Part shown: positions 16,620 to 29,078 of the stretch, piece after piece
Layout of the letters: each line of letters opens with the position of its first letter
Position numbering within the stretch: the stretch's first letter is position 1
Source of the DNA: an uncultured Lachnospiraceae bacterium
Lineage (GTDB): Bacteria > Bacillota > Clostridia > Lachnospirales > Lachnospiraceae
DNA length: 34,580 bases
Direction: 5' to 3'
Assembly (NCBI GenBank): GCA_944384025.1
Contig: CALWRS010000004.1
Coordinates: forward strand, 1-34,580
Made by a program: the position numbers and the translations under genes
The notes under the pieces: generated by a model
Seen by the model: only the letters and a program-made list of their open reading frames with translations
Told to the model about the DNA's origin: nothing
Databases searched by the model: none

Positions 16620-16757
16620 GCCTTGCTGCGGCGGGGGCTTTTGCCTACTACTGCAGGGGAGGGCTTTTGCTTTGCGACTACTGTGGTGGCGGGGCTTTTG
16701 CCTTGCGCTTACTGCGACAGGTTTTTACCCCTACTGCGGCAGGGGCTTTTTCTTACT

Positions 16758-16980
16758 GCCTCGGGTGAAGTGGTAAACTAAAACTGGACACCATAAGACA
16801 ATGGATGGGCAAAAAAAGCAAACCCCGCTGAGGCAATGGATGGGCAAAAAAGCAAACCCCCGCTGAGGCAATGGATGGGCAAAAAAGCATCTCCCTGCGA
16901 CAATGGATGGACAAAAAGCAAACCCCGCTGAGGCAAGGACGGGCAAAAAAAGCAAATCTCTGGGACAATTGAATAGGCAA
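16758..16980 (+). repeat. Long direct repeat, partial third copy (C)
   Basis: Begins like copies A and B (GCCTCGGGTGAAGTGG) but contains one extra 34-base A-rich unit. It diverges after about 16920 and ends in the inverted hairpin at 16984-17029 rather than in the standard one. Confidence 0.75.
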
Positions 16981-17029
16981 AAAAGCAGCCCCCTGAATGT
17001 ATTCCTCTACATTCAGGGGCTGCTTTTTT
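16979..17029 (-). terminator. Terminator hairpin copy 4, inverted (amidase 3' end)
   Basis: Read on the minus strand this is the same hairpin as copies 1-3, with loop GAGGAA and the bulged G in the same arm, so it is a reverse-complement copy. One stem pair has changed on both sides (A-T to G-C), keeping the stem paired. T tracts exist on both strands. It lies 25 bases past the amidase stop codon and suits that gene's transcript. Confidence 0.85.
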
Positions 17030-17053
17030 GCCTTTTATATACTTCTCGCGCAT

Positions 17054-17836
17054 CTACTCTGCCGGCGTTACGCTTGGCTCCGTGCTTGGCGTCGCACTCG
17101 GCTCGGCCGTAGGCGCGGGCGTGCTTGTGGGCTGTGCCACCGGCGCGCTTGTCACTTTGATTTCCTTTCCCTTTCTGGCTTGGGAAACATCTTCGCGGAA
17201 CTGCTCCCAGTTCGCTTCGTCCTGCACAAAAAAGGCAGGACAATTTACGCTTGTAATGTCGTAATGGCGAATCACGTCGTCCGTTTTCAGATCGTACTCC
17301 TCGCAGAGCATAGCTACAAGGGACACCAGCGCTTGGTACGTATCGGCAGTCATTGAGCCGTCCGCTCCGGTGTGACAATACTCAATAGATATCCCATATT
17401 CGTTATAGCGCATGGATGCGCAGGCAACTTCTTTTGTCGGAATAAGCTGATAAATCGTTCCATCCAAATCAACCAGAAAATGTACGCTCTCCGTCGTTTC
17501 TCTTGTGTCCTTTAGCGACTCGTAGTACGCGCGCTTTTCTTCCGCCGTCATATTCGGGACGCCCGTGTAGTGCAGCACAAGATTTGTTACGTTATCCAGC
17601 TCAATTCCCGGGCGGGAGTAATCGCTGACCGTCAGCAAATCTTGCTTGATTTTATAATTTCCGGCCTCGTCAAAAAGTCCGTCGTTTCCGGAGGAAACGA
17701 TTCCGGAGATTACTTTGATGATTAAAAGCAGAAGCAAAATTACGATGAGCGCAAATCCTGTCAGAATGCCGATTTTCTTCAGCTTTCTCTTCAGAATACG
17801 CCGCCTCCGCCACTGCTCTTTTGTTAAAACAGCCAT
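17054..17836 (-). CDS. Membrane-anchored N-acetylmuramoyl-L-alanine amidase (amidase_2 type)
   Basis: Peptidoglycan amidase of 260 residues. A short basic cytoplasmic start is followed by one membrane segment at about residues 22-42, then the zinc amidase domain at about 80-215. Likely zinc ligands are H89 (LVLHYTG), H191 (VIRHYDIT) and C199 (VNCPAFF); E152 in GISIEYCH fits the conserved strand. The C-terminal 35 residues are a Pro/Thr/Ser/Ala tail (repeats of the PTSTP, PSATP type) with no domain after it, perhaps a wall-spanning spacer. ATG 17836 has GGAGGGG upstream and sits 11 bases after guaB, whose transcript it should share. It is the last gene of the glnS operon. Confidence 0.9.
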   Translation of the reverse strand: MAVLTKEQWRRRRILKRKLKKIGILTGFALIVILLLLLIIKVISGIVSSGNDGLFDEAGNYKIKQDLLTVSDYSRPGIELDNVTNLVLHYTGVPNMTAEEKRAYYESLKDTRETTESVHFLVDLDGTIYQLIPTKEVACASMRYNEYGISIEYCHTGADGSMTADTYQALVSLVAMLCEEYDLKTDDVIRHYDITSVNCPAFFVQDEANWEQFREDVSQARKGKEIKVTSAPVAQPTSTPAPTAEPSATPSTEPSVTPAE

Positions 17837-17847
17837 TCGCTCCCCTC

Positions 17848-19323
<1,476 letters not shown>

Positions 19324-19345
19324 TTATTATTTTTTCGCAAAGCAG

Positions 19346-19855
19346 TTAGAACTCCACAATTTTTCTCGGAGCCTTGGATTTCATCAGGGCAAGCATTTTT
19401 TCGTTTGGCTCAAAACGAATCATTTCCTGTCCCTTTTCGGTATTATGGATGATGACATACACTTTGTGCGTCTCATCCGCAATCAAGGATGTGTAATCTC
19501 TTGTCGGCAGATTCCGGTACTTAAAAGAATCCAGCGAGTGGGAGTTATCCGGCGCAAGAATCTCTACGTGATCCAAATCAATCCGGTAAATATGTTTCCG
19601 CGCTTCTCCTCCAAGGATTTTATCAAAATCCAGCTGCCCGTCGCAAAAAACATATTCGTATGTTACGTGAAAGCGGGGCCAGAGCCAAAACGTCACATAG
19701 CCTGCGGCAAACGCAAACAAGAATACCCAACTTATCGCGAACCCAATGAGCGCCAGAATTGTCGTTGCAGCCAAAAGTCCTGCCTTGCAAAAGGCGCCGC
19801 TCATAGTTCCTCGCCGTTTTACAACACATTCGCAATAACAGCCATCCAAATTCAT
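19346..19855 (-). CDS. Small membrane protein (DUF6106-like), function unknown
   Basis: A 169-residue protein with two closely spaced membrane segments at about residues 24-42 and 44-62, followed by a soluble domain predicted to be mostly beta strands (TYEYVFCDGQLDFDKILGG, then IYRIDLDHVEILAP). That layout and the size resemble DUF6106 proteins of Lachnospiraceae, a match from memory and not checked. The N-terminus carries four cysteines in the first 23 residues, two of them as CYCEC. AGGAGGAAC precedes the ATG at 19855. It lies between groEL and guaB in the same operon. No function can be assigned. Confidence 0.75.
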   Translation of the reverse strand: MNLDGCYCECVVKRRGTMSGAFCKAGLLAATTILALIGFAISWVFLFAFAAGYVTFWLWPRFHVTYEYVFCDGQLDFDKILGGEARKHIYRIDLDHVEILAPDNSHSLDSFKYRNLPTRDYTSLIADETHKVYVIIHNTEKGQEMIRFEPNEKMLALMKSKAPRKIVEF

Positions 19856-19930
19856 ATCGTTCCTCCTGTTATTAAGCCCGGACGTCCTCGGAAATTTCTC
19901 CCGGAGGCGTCCGGACGCAGCTCTTTTGTT

Positions 19931-22314
<2,384 letters not shown>

Positions 22315-22328
22315 GTAAAACCTCGTTC

Positions 22329-24017
22329 CTAAGCGGGTTTGTAGCCGCTTTTTTGCGATGCAATGCGGTTAAAAACCAAGTGCTCCGGGGTCGTATCTTT
22401 GTAGTCAACGCAGAAGTAGCCGTTGCGCAAAAACTGGAAGCTGTCGTAAGGCTTTGCCGAAGCAATCGCCGGTTCCGCAACGCCCTTTACAACCGTAACC
22501 GAATTCGGGTTAATGTTCATCGTTCCGTCTTCGTTGTATACGCCCTTTTCTTCGTCAATCAGGTTTTCATACAGCCTTGCCGTAATCGAAACCGCATCCT
22601 CTGCATTTACCCAGTGAATCGTTCCCTTAACTTTGCGCGCGTTAAAGCCAGAGCCGCATTTTGTCTCCGGATCATACGTTGCATGTACTGCGGTCACGTT
22701 CCCTTCATCGTCTGTCTCGTAGCCGGTACAAGTTACGTAGTACGCGTTCATAAGGCGGACTTCATTCCCCGGGAAAAGCCGGAAATACTTTTTCGGCGGT
22801 TCAACCATAAAGTCTTCCTGTTCGATGTAGAGTTCTCTGCCAAAAGCAACCTGACGACTTCCCATTTCCGGAACTTCCGGATTATTCAGGACTTCCACCA
22901 TCTCGCTTTGTCCTTCCGGATAATTGTCAATTACCAGACGGAGCGGCCGCAAAACCACCATCAGGCGGGAACGCTTGCACTTTAAGTCTTCGCGAATGCA
23001 ATACTCTAGCATCGCATAATCAACCGAGCTGTTGCTCTTGGAAACTCCGCACAGCTCCATAAAAAGCTTCAAAGACTCCGGTGTAAAGCCTCTTCTTCGC
23101 AGTGCGGCAATCGTAACAAGGCGCGGGTCGTCCCAACCGTCTACAACGCCTTCTTCCACGAGCTTTTTGATATACCGTTTTCCTGTAACGACGTTTGTCA
23201 GATACATTTTTGCGAATTCAATCTGCCTTGGCGGCTGCGGGTACTCTAGCTCGCGCACAACCCAGTCGTACAGCGGCCGATGGTCTTCAAACTCCAGCGT
23301 ACAAATAGAGTGGCTGACGCCTTCAATCGCATCTTCGATGGGATGCGCAAAGTCGTACATCGGGTAAATGCACCATGCGTCTTTGGTGTTGTGGTGCGTC
23401 ATGTGCGCCACACGGTAAATAACCGGGTCGCGCATGTTAATATTTGGCGAGCTCATGTCAATTTTCGCCCGCAGCACACAAGCACCGTCCGCAAATTCTC
23501 CGTTTTTCATTTTTTCAAACAGCGCCAGGTTTTCCTCAACGCTTCGCTCCCGGTACGGACTGTTTTTTCCCGGCTCGGTAAGCGTTCCGCGGTATTCGCG
23601 GATTTCTTCCGCAGACAAGTCGCAAACAAACGCTTTCCCTTTCTTAATCAGGAAAACGGCTGCTTCGTACATCTGCCGAAAGTAGTTGGAAGCAAAAAAT
23701 ATACGGTCTTCAAAGTCGGCACCCAACCAGCGGACATCCTCCGCGATGGATTCCACAAACTCGGTTTTTTCTTTTGTCGGGTTTGTATCGTCAAAGCGCA
23801 GATTAAACTGGCCGTTATACTTTTTTGCAAGACCGTAATTCAATAATATAGATTTGGCGTGTCCAATATGCAGATATCCGTTCGGTTCCGGCGGAAACCG
23901 CGTGATAACACTTTTATACTTTCCTTCTTCTAAGTCCTTATCGATTATCTGTTCAATAAAGTTTTTCGAAACCGCCTCCTCCGGCATAACGTCGGAAGAT
24001 TTTGTAAGCTCGTCCAT
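22329..24017 (-). CDS. glnS: Glutaminyl-tRNA synthetase
   Basis: Class I synthetase charging tRNA-Gln directly with glutamine, 562 residues, the usual length for bacterial GlnRS without a YqeY extension. [16 protein letters not shown] (41-56) is the HIGH region and FDDTNP the GlnRS/GluRS substrate motif. The position of the MSK loop reads VVTGKR (276-281), so the usual MSKR is replaced; the following DGWDDPRL and [10 protein letters not shown] match GlnRS well. Most Firmicutes make Gln-tRNA with GatCAB, so a GlnRS suggests an older acquisition from other bacteria. ATG 24017 has AAGGAGG upstream. It is the first gene of a six-gene operon ending with the amidase. Confidence 0.95.
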   Translation of the reverse strand: MDELTKSSDVMPEEAVSKNFIEQIIDKDLEEGKYKSVITRFPPEPNGYLHIGHAKSILLNYGLAKKYNGQFNLRFDDTNPTKEKTEFVESIAEDVRWLGADFEDRIFFASNYFRQMYEAAVFLIKKGKAFVCDLSAEEIREYRGTLTEPGKNSPYRERSVEENLALFEKMKNGEFADGACVLRAKIDMSSPNINMRDPVIYRVAHMTHHNTKDAWCIYPMYDFAHPIEDAIEGVSHSICTLEFEDHRPLYDWVVRELEYPQPPRQIEFAKMYLTNVVTGKRYIKKLVEEGVVDGWDDPRLVTIAALRRRGFTPESLKLFMELCGVSKSNSSVDYAMLEYCIREDLKCKRSRLMVVLRPLRLVIDNYPEGQSEMVEVLNNPEVPEMGSRQVAFGRELYIEQEDFMVEPPKKYFRLFPGNEVRLMNAYYVTCTGYETDDEGNVTAVHATYDPETKCGSGFNARKVKGTIHWVNAEDAVSITARLYENLIDEEKGVYNEDGTMNINPNSVTVVKGVAEPAIASAKPYDSFQFLRNGYFCVDYKDTTPEHLVFNRIASQKSGYKPA

Positions 24018-24079
24018 TGCACTGTTCCTCCTTGTGCCTCAGAAAAAAGTGAATTTCCACCTCTTATCATATTTGAGCC

Positions 24080-24108
24080 ATTTTAGCACATTTCCGGGCA
24101 ATTGAAAA
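24080..24108 (-). promoter_or_regulatory. Promoter of the glnS-groEL-guaB operon
   Basis: On the minus strand TAAAAT (24080-24085) preceded by TGC (extended -10), with TTTTCA 17 bases upstream (24103-24108) as a weak -35. No inverted repeat of the CIRCE or CtsR type is seen around it. Confidence 0.5.
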
Positions 24109-24129
24109 GAGAAAAAAAGACAATTTTAT

Positions 24130-24171
24130 AAAAAAAGCGGCGGCAAATTCAGTTAGAATTCACCGTCCGCT
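24130..24171 (-). terminator. Rho-independent terminator of the esterase gene
   Basis: On the minus strand AGCGG-A-CGGTGAATTC pairs with GAATTTGCCGCCGCT over 15 pairs (one bulged A, two G-T pairs) around a TAACT loop, followed by seven T. It lies about 15 bases past the stop codon. Confidence 0.85.
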
Positions 24172-24186
24172 TATTCCTTTTCCGGT

Positions 24187-25280
<1,094 letters not shown>

Positions 25281-25291
25281 TCAGACGCAGT

Positions 25292-25336
25292 AAAAAAAAG
25301 ACATGGCAGAAACTCTCTAAACCATGTCTTTTTTTA
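25292..25336 (-). terminator. Bidirectional terminator after the Gly-rich protein gene
   Basis: AGACATGG and CCATGTCT (25299-25306 and 25322-25329) form a perfect 8-bp stem with a 15-base loop. A runs on one side and T runs on the other serve both strands. It closes the operon that begins with the sugar transferase. Confidence 0.8.
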
Positions 25337-25350
25337 TTTTCTCTTAATTT

Positions 25351-26388
25351 TTACTCATTTTTGGAGTCGTCTGCGGAATCGTATTTCTTTTGCAGATTCT
25401 CCAGTTCAATATCTCCGAAGGATTCCAGCGGCGTATTTAAAATTTTTGCCGTGTTCTCCGCCTCAATATTTTTTTGTTTCTTTTTCGCTTTCCAGAATTT
25501 AACAGCGATAACAGCAAGAACAACTACCGTTACGCAGATGATCACTACTTTGATGATTTTTGACAAAACGTTTGACGCTGTCGAGCTGGTATAATCGTCC
25601 GAGAAGCTGTCGTATTCCGTAGTAAGGATGTACATCTGAATGCCGGTCGCGTCATAAAACGCTTCCATTCCATCTTTTAACGTTGTGACTGTCGTAAAGT
25701 AATCCAGCTCATCTCGGTAAGAAGAGCTTCGAAAGCTCTGTCCGCGATAAGGCGTTACGTCATCGTCTTCCACGCGTTCCGCCGTTTTTAAAAGCGCAAG
25801 ACCAACCTGCTTTCCTACGTCGTCCTGATAATACTCGTCGTACGCGTCGTAGAAATAATCCACGTATTCGTCCATAATGTCCGCTACGTTCGTACGGTAT
25901 GCGCAGGAATAATACTCGTCGCTAGGAGAATCGCCAACAGCAATTACAAAAACCGCGCCGTAGTCGTTTTCGCCAAACTCATCTGCGCAGACGTCAATCG
26001 CATATTGCTCTACGACCTCTCCAGATACGAGATTGGACTCCCGGCTCATAAAAATGCCAATGATCGAACAAAAAAAGAGAATCGCAAAAATTAAAACGAA
26101 AATGCCGATTGCCGTACCGCAGCCGGCCGGACTTCCTGCGCCGCCGGACGTATAAACAACATTTCTTCTTGAACCGTGATGAAAATGGTGAACGACTCTT
26201 GGTCCTCTTGGTGGTCTAGGACCCCAAAAACCTCCGCCAAAGCCGCCCCCAAAGCCGCCGCTAAAACCTCCTTGGCGACCGCCGCCGCTTCTTCCGCTGC
26301 GAGACGAGCGCCCGCTGCTGCGGAAACCTCCGCCGCTTCTTCCACTGGAACGACCGCCTCCGCCGCCGCCTCTTCCTCCTCTGCCCAT
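25351..26388 (-). CDS. Gly/Arg-rich two-pass membrane protein, function unknown
   Basis: A 345-residue protein of unusual composition. Residues 1-60 are almost only Gly, Arg and Ser (GRGG, RSSGRSG and GGFGGGF repeats). A His/Arg patch (VVHHFHHGSRR) follows, then a membrane segment at about 91-113, an acidic extracellular-type domain of about 160 residues rich in Tyr and Asp, a second membrane segment at about 279-299, and a charged C-terminal tail (KFWKAKKKQK). The external part (ADEFGENDYGAVFVIAVGD) faintly recalls TPM/YgcG-type domains, often paired with Gly-rich tails, but I would not assign it. It is the last gene of the sugar transferase-clpX operon, 18 bases after its neighbour, and is followed by a terminator. 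Confidence 0.75.
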   Translation of the reverse strand: MGRGGRGGGGGGRSSGRSGGGFRSSGRSSRSGRSGGGRQGGFSGGFGGGFGGGFWGPRPPRGPRVVHHFHHGSRRNVVYTSGGAGSPAGCGTAIGIFVLIFAILFFCSIIGIFMSRESNLVSGEVVEQYAIDVCADEFGENDYGAVFVIAVGDSPSDEYYSCAYRTNVADIMDEYVDYFYDAYDEYYQDDVGKQVGLALLKTAERVEDDDVTPYRGQSFRSSSYRDELDYFTTVTTLKDGMEAFYDATGIQMYILTTEYDSFSDDYTSSTASNVLSKIIKVVIICVTVVVLAVIAVKFWKAKKKQKNIEAENTAKILNTPLESFGDIELENLQKKYDSADDSKNE

Positions 26389-26406
26389 AACTTTCCCCTT
26401 TCTTTT

Positions 26407-27144
26407 TTATTTGCCGGTCAGAAACTCAAGCACAGCCTGCTTCATTGCCATACGGTTTACGTAAGCTTCTCCATGCTGATAGAGAATTCCTTCCAGATCC
26501 TCTTCTGAAAAATTATTTTTTTCCACCCAGCGCAGTCGATGCGCATCGGTGATTTGCAAGCCTTCTTTTTCGTAAATTGCCTGAAAAATCAAGTAACTTC
26601 GCATTTCCTCTAACGAGGCTTGCGCTACGTACTCTTCGTACTCCCGCTCGGTTGTTCCGTACGCCTCGTACATGTCTTTAAACTGGTACTCTTCAAAGTA
26701 CGCGTAATAGTTTTCCTCGTTGTACTCATACATGTACTCTGCGTAAAACCGAAGACGCTCTTCAATGGCTTGGCGCAAACCTTCTAGGTCAGTCACCTTG
26801 CAGTTGTCCAAAAGATATTGCGTAAGCCACGTCTCTTCGTCTTCTCCTTCCGGAACTTCCAGCCCGCTGTAGTCGCATAGCTCTACAAGCTCGGATACGA
26901 CAACGTCCGATACCGTTCCGTCCGCATTTAGTCCCTTGCAAAAATGCGCAGAAAAATCATGCCAGCCAAGAGACTCTAACTCCTCTGTTTTGTCTGTCTG
27001 CGTCCCTTCGCTGCTGCGTTTGTCTCGGATTGCGTGCCCAAGCAGCAGAATCAAAACGGCAAGCAATGCAAAACCGGCAACAATCCCAAGAATCAGAAAC
27101 AGTTCCCTGTTGGAAGAAGCATACGTTCCTTTTTTTCTTCCCAC
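26407..27144 (-). CDS. Membrane-anchored protein resembling the trigger factor C-terminal region
   Basis: A 245-residue protein starting at GTG 27142-27144 (AGAGGA six bases upstream). One membrane segment lies at about residues 14-37; the rest is helical and acidic. The last 70 residues (RSYLIFQAIYEKEGLQITD ... VNRMAMKQAVLEFLTGK) match, by eye, the C-terminal chaperone domain of trigger factor, where the same VLxAIAxxExLxVTD and KxxVxxFL patterns recur. No prolyl isomerase or ribosome-binding domain is present. It may be an extracytoplasmic chaperone of the SurA/TF-C kind. Neighbours are the HD-GYP gene upstream and the Gly-rich protein downstream. The topology is clear; the family link is tentative. 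Confidence 0.75.
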   Translation of the reverse strand: MGRKKGTYASSNRELFLILGIVAGFALLAVLILLLGHAIRDKRSSEGTQTDKTEELESLGWHDFSAHFCKGLNADGTVSDVVVSELVELCDYSGLEVPEGEDEETWLTQYLLDNCKVTDLEGLRQAIEERLRFYAEYMYEYNEENYYAYFEEYQFKDMYEAYGTTEREYEEYVAQASLEEMRSYLIFQAIYEKEGLQITDAHRLRWVEKNNFSEEDLEGILYQHGEAYVNRMAMKQAVLEFLTGK

Positions 27145-27174
27145 GTTTTTTCCTCTTTTCTTTGTAAATTACTT

Positions 27175-29055
27175 CTAGCGGTACTGACGGTAGATTTTGT
27201 AATACAGCTCGGTTCTTGCCGCCTCGCCGGTGACTTCCGTAAGCTCCTTTGCAAGCTGTTTGTCCGTTTGCAAAAGCTCTACTAGTTCCGGCCGGTACCG
27301 TTTTCCCTTTTCGCTCTCAAATTCCGCAAGCATTTCCTCAAAGCCTTTTCCCGGAACGTAATTGCGTCCCAGCTTATCAGTTCCCGCGTCCAAACAATCG
27401 CAAAGCGTCAAAATATCGATTAAAATCCGGTAGCGCGACTTCGTATTGTCGAAAAATGCCGGATAACCGTACTTGCCGTCAAAGCTTTTGTGATGTCCCA
27501 GAGCAATTTCCGCGTATGCGGAAAGCTTTTCGTTTCGTCCAAGAATTTCATAGCTCCACTTTGAGTGCAAACGGATGTACGAATACTCCATGTCCGTCAA
27601 TTGGCGAATCTGTGTGTTGACAATGTTCGCAATCAGGATTTTCCCGATATCGTGCACTCTTGCCGCGTAATAAAGCATGTGATGCACTTCTTCTTTTCGC
27701 TTTATGACTTCCTGCGCATCCGTAACGCCAAGCACTTCGCAAAACAGCTCCGGATGCTTATGAATCATAGGCTCTAGCACAATCTCGCACAGCCGGGCGG
27801 TCATAACGGTATGAATCAAGGTTGCGAGCTGCCGGTTGATCGTCATCGTATCAATGAGCTCAAGCGCCATGCTCTCGTTGTCAATATAAGGAATCAGGTC
27901 GTACAAAATATGGTACAGCGTCTGATCCAAATACTCTTTGCAAGCGCACTCCTGCGGAATCGTCTCTATGTACGTTCGAATTTCGTAAAGAAGCTCCGCC
28001 TTATATTGCTGCTTCTTTGCATCGGCGCACGAAAATTCCGAAATAATCTGCAAAAGGAACGGCGCTACGTACCGAAACAGATACAAAAGCGAGTCTTCCG
28101 TTTGCTGACGCCACTCCGGTTTCGTAAAATCGAGCCGTTTTTTCACGCTCTTCCAGTATCCTCTCGCCAACAAAAACGCTTCCTCCGCCGTAAGCTGCTG
28201 CGTCCGGTAAGCATAAACGGCATATCCGACGTAAGATTGCAAGTTTCGCTCTTCCATCGGCTTTGTAAGCTCTTCTAAAAACGCCAGCGGAAACGCCGGG
28301 CCGATTTCCTGCTTTTTTGCTTCGTCTAGCTGTTCCCAAAGCAAGGCGGCGCGGAACAAAACATCCTTTCCCATCCGTCCAAGCATTTGCACAAGCGTGT
28401 TCCAAGTTTCTTCGGAAAAAGAAGCTTTATCCTTCCGAATCCGGAGCATTTTGTTAAAGCAGCTAAACAGGCGATTCATGTTGGGCTCGAACTTCTCGCC
28501 CTCCATTTCGTATTCGCGCTCCACGGTTTTAATAATCAGCATAATATCGTGGTCAAACTGACCGTCCTGCTGATGCAGCTCGCGCAAATGCGCAATTTGT
28601 CCGACATAACCGGAAACCCAGTCCGCCTGCTCTTTTCCAAGCTCCTGCAATTCGCCTTCAAAGTTAAGAAACGGGCTGTCGGAAAATGCGGAACGGCAGG
28701 CGCGCTCGTAATATTCGTTTCCCTGCTGGTGGAAAAAGTCCCAGAGCTTAACAAAAATCTGACTCTCTAACATCTGGTCGGACATAACGTTCATAAAGTA
28801 ATCGAACGCTCCCAAATAAAACTGTCCGGCTTTTTCGATGTCCATTTCGTCTGTTCCGTCTAAAATCGGACGAATAAACTTTCCCAGTTCCTCTTCCGTC
28901 ACGCGGTAATGCTCGCGGATAATTTCGGACTTCTTGCGAAACCGCTCAATCCACGCTGTCTTGTTGTCCATGTTAAGCAAATCGTGCTCCATGGAATCCA
29001 CATCCATCAATCGCTTTTTGTAATCCTCGTAAAGCTGAATAATCGAATCTGCCAT
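27175..29055 (-). CDS. HD-GYP domain protein with long helical N-terminal region
   Basis: A 626-residue soluble protein. The C-terminal 160 residues form an HD-GYP domain: HDIGK with H468 and D469, a further histidine in YIRLHSKWSYE, HH at 521-522, and the GYP at 530-532 in FDGKYGYP. A later CDCLDAGTD segment also fits. HD-GYP enzymes hydrolyse cyclic di-GMP or related dinucleotides, and the metal-binding residues look intact, although HHK replaces the usual HHE. The first 460 residues are predicted all-helical with no known sensor domain, no membrane segment and no repeats I recognise. It lies 23 bases after the zinc-ribbon gene and 30 bases before the trigger factor-like gene. Confidence 0.85.
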   Translation of the reverse strand: MADSIIQLYEDYKKRLMDVDSMEHDLLNMDNKTAWIERFRKKSEIIREHYRVTEEELGKFIRPILDGTDEMDIEKAGQFYLGAFDYFMNVMSDQMLESQIFVKLWDFFHQQGNEYYERACRSAFSDSPFLNFEGELQELGKEQADWVSGYVGQIAHLRELHQQDGQFDHDIMLIIKTVEREYEMEGEKFEPNMNRLFSCFNKMLRIRKDKASFSEETWNTLVQMLGRMGKDVLFRAALLWEQLDEAKKQEIGPAFPLAFLEELTKPMEERNLQSYVGYAVYAYRTQQLTAEEAFLLARGYWKSVKKRLDFTKPEWRQQTEDSLLYLFRYVAPFLLQIISEFSCADAKKQQYKAELLYEIRTYIETIPQECACKEYLDQTLYHILYDLIPYIDNESMALELIDTMTINRQLATLIHTVMTARLCEIVLEPMIHKHPELFCEVLGVTDAQEVIKRKEEVHHMLYYAARVHDIGKILIANIVNTQIRQLTDMEYSYIRLHSKWSYEILGRNEKLSAYAEIALGHHKSFDGKYGYPAFFDNTKSRYRILIDILTLCDCLDAGTDKLGRNYVPGKGFEEMLAEFESEKGKRYRPELVELLQTDKQLAKELTEVTGEAARTELYYKIYRQYR

Positions 29056-29078
29056 AACGGTTCCCCCTTTTTTGCTTT

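Larger units (their letters stand above)
15866..17036. repeat. Gene-free array of nested repeats between convergent genes
   Basis: About 1.2 kb without a credible gene. On the plus strand there are around 16 imperfect A-rich units of about 34 bases, pattern CAATGGATGG-(A/G)-C-A(5-7)-GCAAACCCCGCTGAGG. They run head to tail into a terminator hairpin, followed by T-rich, G-rich units of the kind CTACTGCGGCAGGGGCTTTTTGCC. The T-rich units resemble the reverse complement of the A-rich ones, so each hairpin sits in an imperfect larger inverted repeat. This composite occurs three times, and a fourth A-rich run ends in an inverted hairpin. The units are contiguous without unique spacers, so it is not a CRISPR. 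Open frames here on both strands follow the repeat period and encode nothing recognisable. Confidence 0.85.

Noticed and set aside
15866-17036. CRISPR array
   Set aside because: Units are contiguous and variable, with no unique spacers of constant length, and no cas gene is nearby.
22353-24105. Plus-strand open frames opposite glnS (22353-22985, 23280-23846 and others)
   Set aside because: Shadows of the GlnRS gene; they lack ribosome sites and show no family motif.
24018-24186. CIRCE or CtsR heat-shock operator before the groEL-containing operon
   Set aside because: No TTAGCACTC/GAGTGCTAA pair and no heptamer tandem was found; only an ordinary extended -10 is present.
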